This document shows positions 59,440 through 64,000 of a stretch of DNA of 64,000 bases, piece after piece. The DNA comes from Hymenobacter sp. YC55 (GTDB lineage Bacteria; Bacteroidota; Bacteroidia; Cytophagales; Hymenobacteraceae). Position 1 is the stretch's first letter. The number at the start of each line of letters is the position of its first letter. The stretch lies in contig NZ_JARNTX010000001.1 of the NCBI RefSeq assembly GCF_029433095.1, positions 3,123,864 through 3,187,863 on the forward strand, in the 5' to 3' direction. Both the position numbers and the translations under genes were made by a program. The notes beneath the pieces are model-generated. The model was not told the DNA's origin. It made no database searches and worked only from the letters and a program-made list of their open reading frames with translations.

Positions 59440-60444
59440 TCAATTGGCTGAGTAAGAATGAATAGAATTCACCCGGTCGCGCACTAAGTAGTCATTACGG
59501 TTGGGCCCATTAAGCTGAATCAATTCCGCTAAGAAGCCAGTCATGAACAGTACTACTCCAATTATTACAGCTACTAAAGCCAAAAAGAATAAAGGCTGGT
59601 CGGTTACGTTGCGCGCCTTCAAGTTGTGTAAAGCCAGGTACACTTTCTCCCCAACCAACCACAGCGTAATTAGCATCCCAAGCACAAACGACAACGTTCC
59701 CATCGTCCCGAAGAAGTGCATGGGCCGCCGGCGGAACCGGCTCACAAACGTGATGCTCAGCAAGTCTAAAAAGCCGTACACAAAACGCTCCAACCCAAAC
59801 TTGGTAACTCCATACTTGCGCTCTTGGTGTTGCACCACCTTCTCCCCGATCTTACGGAAGCCAGCCCACTTTGCAATCACCGGAATGTAACGGTGCATTT
59901 CGCCGTACACCTCAATGCTTTTCACTACGCGTTGATTGTAAGCTTTCAGACCGCAGTTGAAATCGTGCAGTTGAATGCCGGAAATCCAACGGGTCACGCC
60001 GTTGAAAAGCTTCGTTGGAATGGTCTTAGAAAGAGGATCGTAGCGTTTTTGCTTCCAGCCACTCACCAAATCGAAGCCGTCTTTGGTTATCATCCGGTAT
60101 AGCTCTGGCAATTCTTCTGGTGAGTCCTGTAAGTCGGCGTCCATAGTGCATACCACCCGGCCCACTGTCTCGCGGAAGCCCACATTCAAGGCTGCCGACT
60201 TACCATAATTGCGGTTGAAGCGGATACCTCGCACATGCGTATCAATTTCCGCCAGTTCCTCAATTACCTCCCAAGAGTTATCTGTCGAGCCATCGTCAAC
60301 GAGAATAACCTCGTAGGTTAGCCCGTGTTGCGCTAGTACCCGACGAATCCAACTTGTTAGCTCCGGCAAAGACTCTGCCTCGTTGAGCAACGGGATGACG
60401 ATAGATAATTCTACTGGAAACGAATGCGAAGGGCGCTTACTCAA
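59440..60444 (-). CDS. GT2 glycosyltransferase with two C-terminal membrane helices
   Basis: A 334-residue protein when read from the TTG at 60444 (MSKRPSHSFPVELSIVIPLL), which overlaps the stop of the upstream gene by eight bases; a TTG at 60480 would add 12 residues. There is no ATG. The GT-A domain has LSIVIPLLNEAESLPELTSW, VILVDDGSTDNSWEVI and CTMDADLQDSPEELPEL with the DxD. IQLHDFNCGLKAYNQRVV matches the GtrB/DPM1-like branch. Two helices near the C-terminus (TMGTLSFVLGMLITLWLVGE, FFLALVAVIIGVVLFMTGFL) anchor it. It probably loads a sugar onto polyprenyl phosphate. Confidence 0.88.
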   Translation of the reverse strand: MSKRPSHSFPVELSIVIPLLNEAESLPELTSWIRRVLAQHGLTYEVILVDDGSTDNSWEVIEELAEIDTHVRGIRFNRNYGKSAALNVGFRETVGRVVCTMDADLQDSPEELPELYRMITKDGFDLVSGWKQKRYDPLSKTIPTKLFNGVTRWISGIQLHDFNCGLKAYNQRVVKSIEVYGEMHRYIPVIAKWAGFRKIGEKVVQHQERKYGVTKFGLERFVYGFLDLLSITFVSRFRRRPMHFFGTMGTLSFVLGMLITLWLVGEKVYLALHNLKARNVTDQPLFFLALVAVIIGVVLFMTGFLAELIQLNGPNRNDYLVRDRVNSIHSYSAN

Positions 60445-60970
60445 ACTCAGGGCGATTGTACTTTGTAAAAATAGAGACAACTAGTCCTACTATTACTCCT
60501 CCTACCGCACTCGATAGTATAGCTCTACCAATTTGTGTAGGAGACTTAATCTTCTCATCCGACATATCAGCGATACTCTTATCTATTTGCTCTTCTGGAA
60601 TACTAGAAAATGTACTGAGCCAAGCTTCCATATCTGACCGCATTCGCATAGCATAATCTGGGTCAATAAAGTTGACATATATATAATTGAATAACCCACT
60701 CATTACACCAGATACCAGAGATAAAATTATTACAATCATCACACCTTGGCCATATCTCATGAATCCGCCATTCTGTTGCTTAAAATTTCGATGTGCTATA
60801 ACGACACCTACTATGTACACTAATAAGCTGGCTGATAGATAGATTGAATATTTAAAGGATAGTCCAGTGACGCGCAATATAAAATCAACAATTATCCAGA
60901 TTAAACCTGTGATTATACCATAGCGAATAGCAACAGCACTGATCGAAACGGGAGTAGCAGTATTTTCCAT
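60437..60970 (-). CDS. DUF4199 membrane protein, copy 1
   Basis: A 177-residue protein from the ATG at 60970 (MENTATPVSISAVAIRYGII). Four membrane helices are predicted by eye: YGIITGLIWIIVDFILRV, YSIYLSASLLVYIVGVVIAH, YGQGVMIVIILSLVSGVMSG and AILSSAVGGVIVGLVVSIF. The linker FNYIYVNFIDPDYAMRMRSD, with the following acidic helix, is the DUF4199 hallmark. Function unknown; the family is common in Bacteroidota next to GT2 glycosyltransferases, as here. It starts 49 bases after the second DUF4199 gene and overlaps the GT2 gene. Confidence 0.87.
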   Translation of the reverse strand: MENTATPVSISAVAIRYGIITGLIWIIVDFILRVTGLSFKYSIYLSASLLVYIVGVVIAHRNFKQQNGGFMRYGQGVMIVIILSLVSGVMSGLFNYIYVNFIDPDYAMRMRSDMEAWLSTFSSIPEEQIDKSIADMSDEKIKSPTQIGRAILSSAVGGVIVGLVVSIFTKYNRPEFE

Positions 60971-61019
60971 TGTGAAGTAATTAGGTGGTTTCTCGCAAGA
61001 AAAATACGCATTTAGCACA

Positions 61020-61547
61020 CTATTTCCGCAGGAATATCCCGCCTGGAATACTTATCAGCAGCCCGACTAAAAACTTCCTTACATAATCATCAGTGGCCAA
61101 ATCCTGAGCAGAGAAAGCTAAGTTTCGGTAGGCCTGCTCGTATTGCTGACGGCCATTTTTTTCCTTCAAGAACATGGGCTTGGCCTGTTCCAATAAATGC
61201 CGCATCTCGGTTAAATGGCGGGCAATTGGCTCTGGTCCGGTGCTTCGTGCAAAAGCATATACGCTGGTAGCTGATACTACCGACGCAAAGAGCGTAATCA
61301 ACAGCCCAGTGCCGACAGATCGCAAAAGGCCAGGTCCTTCAGGCTTATAATACTGACGCAGCTTCCACTGCCCTAACAACACTGCGATTGGTGGTGCAAA
61401 AATAGCCATTAGGCGTTTGGGACCATAAGGGTTATTGCCGGCCCAATACAGACCTACAATCCAAAAAGCACATACTATACCTGCACCAACTCCAAATAGC
61501 AGTGCTGTCCGCAAAACGGGTTTTTCAGGCGAAACAGAAGTTTCCAA
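61020..61547 (-). CDS. DUF4199-like membrane protein, copy 2
   Basis: A 175-residue protein related to the next gene. It has a similar helix layout: ALLFGVGAGIVCAFWIVGLY, MAIFAPPIAVLLGQWKLRQY, SVGTGLLITLFASVVSATSV and FLVGLLISIPGGIFL. The only available start is a TTG at 61547 (METSVSPEKPVLRTALLFG). A loop of charged residues before the last helix (LEQAKPMFLKEKNGRQQYEQ) matches the acidic/basic linker of DUF4199. It lies 54 bases downstream of the BatA-like gene. Together with copy 1 it forms a tandem pair, possibly a heteromeric complex. Confidence 0.8.
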   Translation of the reverse strand: METSVSPEKPVLRTALLFGVGAGIVCAFWIVGLYWAGNNPYGPKRLMAIFAPPIAVLLGQWKLRQYYKPEGPGLLRSVGTGLLITLFASVVSATSVYAFARSTGPEPIARHLTEMRHLLEQAKPMFLKEKNGRQQYEQAYRNLAFSAQDLATDDYVRKFLVGLLISIPGGIFLRK

Positions 61548-61601
61548 ACGATCAAGACTAATGAGGCGGCAAGATACGAGGACTTCGGTTACTCATTGTA
61601 G

Positions 61602-63662
61602 TTAGGCTGCCACAGCCGTTGCTTCCACAGCTTTAGGCTGCCGAAAAAAACGAAGCAGTAGTACCTCTGTCAGCAAGCAAGCTAAGGCCGCCCACAAGCA
61701 ATACTGCCAGAGTGGAGTGCCTACACGTTCAGCTCGGTACTTTGCCGCCACCGATTTACCAGTGCTGGCATCGTATACGTGTATGTTAGGATGATTAGCT
61801 CCTACGAGCTGTCGTAGCTCATCAGCCGAGTAAGCTGCTAATTCTGATTCTCTTTTATCAAAGTTGAAAGCTATAGTGGCAACTATCCGGCCATTGCTCG
61901 TCAAGTTATAAAACCCAGGCTCCCGCATTTCGGCAGGTACATCAAACCGTAGCATACCCGCTTGTAAGCGTTGGCTAGGAATAAATGTCGAACTATCCTT
62001 GCTAAGCTTAAACACTTGCTCAGCTTCTTTAGCTGTTGCAACTTCTTCAGCAACGTTCACAGCAATGGTACCTTGGTTCAACCAATAAGCGGGCTGTTGT
62101 TGTCGCTGGTAGCTTTGCATGGCAAGCCGGTACATTACTGGTACAAACAACGCGTGTTGAGTGAAATCAGAGTAAGTATTGTCAAATGGCGTTGAAAACA
62201 GATAGACAGTACCCTTACCACTAGAATAACTACCCAAAAACCCATCCCCATCACGCATGCGCATAATATCTGCTCCCGAGCGTGACCAACTCAAAACTGG
62301 GCTGGCTTTTGGCATAACCGGTTGCCGGTTTTGTGTACCAAATACATCTTTGAAAAAAGGATTTTGAACGCTAGGTACTGCTACTTCGCGTAGCACAGGC
62401 AGTGCTCCTGCTTTCTCCCATTGAACAGGTCCAACACCTAGTATTTTAAATAGCTGGTCGTATGACGCACGACCTGCAACTCCAGCAGGCGGCACTATTA
62501 CAACTGAACCACCCCTCTGCACTACTCGACTTAAGCTTTCGCGCAATCCAGCATCCACTCGCTCTTGCCCTTGCAGTACAATTAAGTTGGCTTCTTCTAC
62601 TTGTCGGTAATCTGAGCTACCTGGCTTTGCAGCCTCGTACAAAAACAACGGTTCGTTAGCATACAGCTGACGTGTAGCGGTAGCTCCAGTCGCAACATCT
62701 AGCACCTTTATTTTAGGTGAGGGTTGTAGAGTGAAATAAAATGTGTTATCAAACACAACTGGATAATCTTCTAACTCAATTCTGCACTGAGTTAATTGTT
62801 CGCCATCTACCCGTACACGCATAGTAGTTGTCACCGGCTTCTCAAGCGGGATAGATGTTCTGAATACTGCGGCCTGCTTTTCGCCTACATATAGCTTTAC
62901 TTGGCAATCATTCACGGCAACATTACCACCGCTTTTTAAACGGATATTCAACAATATATCCGTATTACTCCGAACAAAAGCATCGTTCAACCATACACTG
63001 TCAACAAAAGCATTGTGCAACTCTTTGTTACCCCCTACTGGCACAAGAAATACGTGCTGCGTCGAGTCTAACTTGTTCAGTGATTGTATCGGGAAGCTAT
63101 TCTTTTGAAAATCAGAAAAAACAAAAGCTTGCTCAGTTCGTCTAACGCCTCTTTGCAGCCTCAGTAAATCGCTTAATACTGAGTTTCCCTGGCCGGATAT
63201 GCTTAATTTGTCTATTATAACCTGATAAGCAGCAGATGATTGTGGTTGCGCAAGTGCAGGTAATGAAAAATTTGTAGTTACCGGATAAGCTGTAGGTAAC
63301 TCTCTTGCCTGCTTAACTGCTTGCTCAAACAAAGACTGATCATCACTTATGCCGGCTTGCATGCTAGGGGAAGTGTCAACTACTACTCCCACTTGGCTTT
63401 GCACTTTGTTGTCTTCTACCGGAGCTAGTATATATGGTTGAACAAACATTAATACCAAAAAGGTTAGAAAGCCAATTCTAGCTATAAGCACCAATAATTG
63501 CTTGAGCTTGCGTTGTCGTGCAGTTACTAGTTTAACCTCTTTTATAAAACCAACATTAGTAAATAAGACGCGCTTCGGCCGCCGAAGCTCAAATAGATGT
63601 ATAGCTATTGGAACCGCAAGGGATAATAAACCCAGTAAGAACCATGGATATGCTAGAGCCAT
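61602..63662 (-). CDS. BatA-domain membrane protein (aerotolerance-type)
   Basis: A 686-residue protein from the ATG at 63662. The N-terminus MALAYPWFLLGLLSLAVPIA, then IHLFELRRPKRVLFTNVGFI (~20-39) and a second helix (FLTFLVLMFVQPYIL), is the BatA N-terminal module. A von Willebrand A-like segment follows (VGVVVDTSPSMQAGISDDQS, ~82-101), with DTSPSM close to the MIDAS DxSxS pattern. A long periplasmic beta-rich part and a final helix (LWQYCLWAALACLLTEVLLL) complete it. Members occur near MoxR and BatB/C/D genes, here absent. The gene is AT-rich relative to the left part of the window and reads towards the DUF4199 and GT2 genes. Confidence 0.87.
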   Translation of the reverse strand: MALAYPWFLLGLLSLAVPIAIHLFELRRPKRVLFTNVGFIKEVKLVTARQRKLKQLLVLIARIGFLTFLVLMFVQPYILAPVEDNKVQSQVGVVVDTSPSMQAGISDDQSLFEQAVKQARELPTAYPVTTNFSLPALAQPQSSAAYQVIIDKLSISGQGNSVLSDLLRLQRGVRRTEQAFVFSDFQKNSFPIQSLNKLDSTQHVFLVPVGGNKELHNAFVDSVWLNDAFVRSNTDILLNIRLKSGGNVAVNDCQVKLYVGEKQAAVFRTSIPLEKPVTTTMRVRVDGEQLTQCRIELEDYPVVFDNTFYFTLQPSPKIKVLDVATGATATRQLYANEPLFLYEAAKPGSSDYRQVEEANLIVLQGQERVDAGLRESLSRVVQRGGSVVIVPPAGVAGRASYDQLFKILGVGPVQWEKAGALPVLREVAVPSVQNPFFKDVFGTQNRQPVMPKASPVLSWSRSGADIMRMRDGDGFLGSYSSGKGTVYLFSTPFDNTYSDFTQHALFVPVMYRLAMQSYQRQQQPAYWLNQGTIAVNVAEEVATAKEAEQVFKLSKDSSTFIPSQRLQAGMLRFDVPAEMREPGFYNLTSNGRIVATIAFNFDKRESELAAYSADELRQLVGANHPNIHVYDASTGKSVAAKYRAERVGTPLWQYCLWAALACLLTEVLLLRFFRQPKAVEATAVAA

Positions 63663-63828
63663 ATTACACTTGTAAGTTTGTGTAAATAGACACAAAATTT
63701 ATTCTTAAAACGCTCCATACTTATAAAAAAGCGTGTTCCTATCTCAATTATATCAGAACTGTAATAAGATCTAAACTGTGTTCTCTATAAAGCTGTGCTA
63801 GCAGAATTTAGCTACTGCCTGAAAACAG

Positions 63829-63865
63829 GTTCGCCCCTCAACGGCACAGGGCCGGAGGGGCGAAC
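63829..63865 (-). terminator. Terminator of the rRNA operon
   Basis: GTTCGCCCCTC at 63829-63839 pairs perfectly with GAGGGGCGAAC at 63855-63865. On the minus strand the stem is followed by CTGTTTTCAGG, giving a T run. It lies 14 bases beyond the 3' end of the 5S gene. Confidence 0.88.
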
Positions 63866-63879
63866 GTGATTACAGTAAG

Positions 63880-63991
63880 GTTGGCGGCGACCGACTCTCC
63901 CACCGATGAAGGCAGTACCATAGGCGCTCCGGGGCTTAACGACTCTGTTCGGAATGGGAAGAGGTGAACACCCGGGCTAAAGCCACCATTG
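63880..63991 (-). rRNA. rrf: 5S ribosomal RNA
   Basis: The reverse complement carries the universal 5S core: CACCTCTTCCCATTCCGAAC and GTTAAGCCCCGGAGCGCC, then GGTACTGC, with GGTGGGAGAGT near the 3' end. The terminal helix pairs TGGTGGC (minus strand, 63988-63982) with GCCGCCA (63888-63882). The exact ends are estimated from this helix. Length about 112 bases, normal for Bacteroidota. The 23S and 16S genes would lie beyond the right edge, upstream on the minus strand; the terminator at 63829-63865 closes the operon. Confidence 0.95.
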
Positions 63992-64000
63992 CTGGTGTAC

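Overview
The window comes from a chromosome of the Bacteroidota, most likely Cytophagales and close to Hymenobacter. This rests on gene content and signals, not on a database search. Supporting features are an eukaryote-type (GT3) glycogen synthase, paired DUF4199 genes, a BatA-type protein, DUF4097 proteins behind an ECF sigma factor, a menaquinone MenA, and promoters with a TAnnTTTG -7 box and a TTG about 16-23 bases upstream. Purine-rich Shine-Dalgarno sites are largely absent. Most of the window is GC-rich by eye (around 55-62%), with AT-richer stretches at about 12.2-13.0 kb and from about 57.9 kb to the end. It is mostly housekeeping and metabolic sequence; there is no prophage, CRISPR array, transposase or obvious defence island.

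Layout. 0-7.3 kb: oxidoreductases (PQQ-type sugar dehydrogenase cut by the window edge, two aldo/keto reductases, an SDR, a Tat-exported Gfo/Idh/MocA protein) and a DUF4136 lipoprotein. 7.3-17.9 kb: an ElaA-type acetyltransferase, a TPR sensor histidine kinase, a small EamA protein, a GT39 glycosyltransferase, two hypothetical genes, a YfcC-type carrier, two DUF421 membrane proteins with C-terminal zinc ribbons and an unknown membrane protein. 18.1-22.0 kb: glycogen synthesis (GH13 branching-enzyme-like protein, then GT3 synthase). 22.0-31.9 kb: FAS1 lipoprotein, DUF4198, STAS, ribonuclease Z, queuosine-precursor transporter, trpS, a conserved hypothetical, a CoA transferase, a methyltransferase and a second Gfo/Idh/MocA protein. 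32.0-40 kb: DEAD-box helicase, YdeI-like protein, a CPYC flavoprotein behind a two-palindrome operator, menA with an unusual leader, glutathione peroxidase, a LOG protein and argS.

40.5-49.4 kb: an arginase-family enzyme divergent from arginine decarboxylase (polyamine synthesis), two tiny paralogous lipoproteins, a GmhB-like phosphatase, protoporphyrinogen oxidase, then a leftward operon of ECF sigma factor, anti-sigma factor and two DUF4097 proteins. 49.7-57.9 kb: polyprenol-phosphate mannosyltransferase, TerC, a GT51 transglycosylase with a long N-terminal region, purB, a PAS-LuxR regulator and a GT9 glycosyltransferase. 57.9-63.7 kb: a leftward series (BatA-like, two DUF4199, GT2, GT4, DUF7079-like). 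The right edge holds a 5S rRNA gene on the minus strand with its terminator, so an rRNA operon continues beyond the window.

Four intergenic regions carry a modular dispersed repeat (core GTCATGCTGAGCGCAG) in direct and inverted copies, and a second family forms a 30-bp perfect inverted repeat at 43954-44065. The most interesting regulatory signals are the menA leader with two mutually exclusive hairpins and the paired TGCAAC-N3-GTTGCA operators over the promoter of the CPYC flavoprotein.
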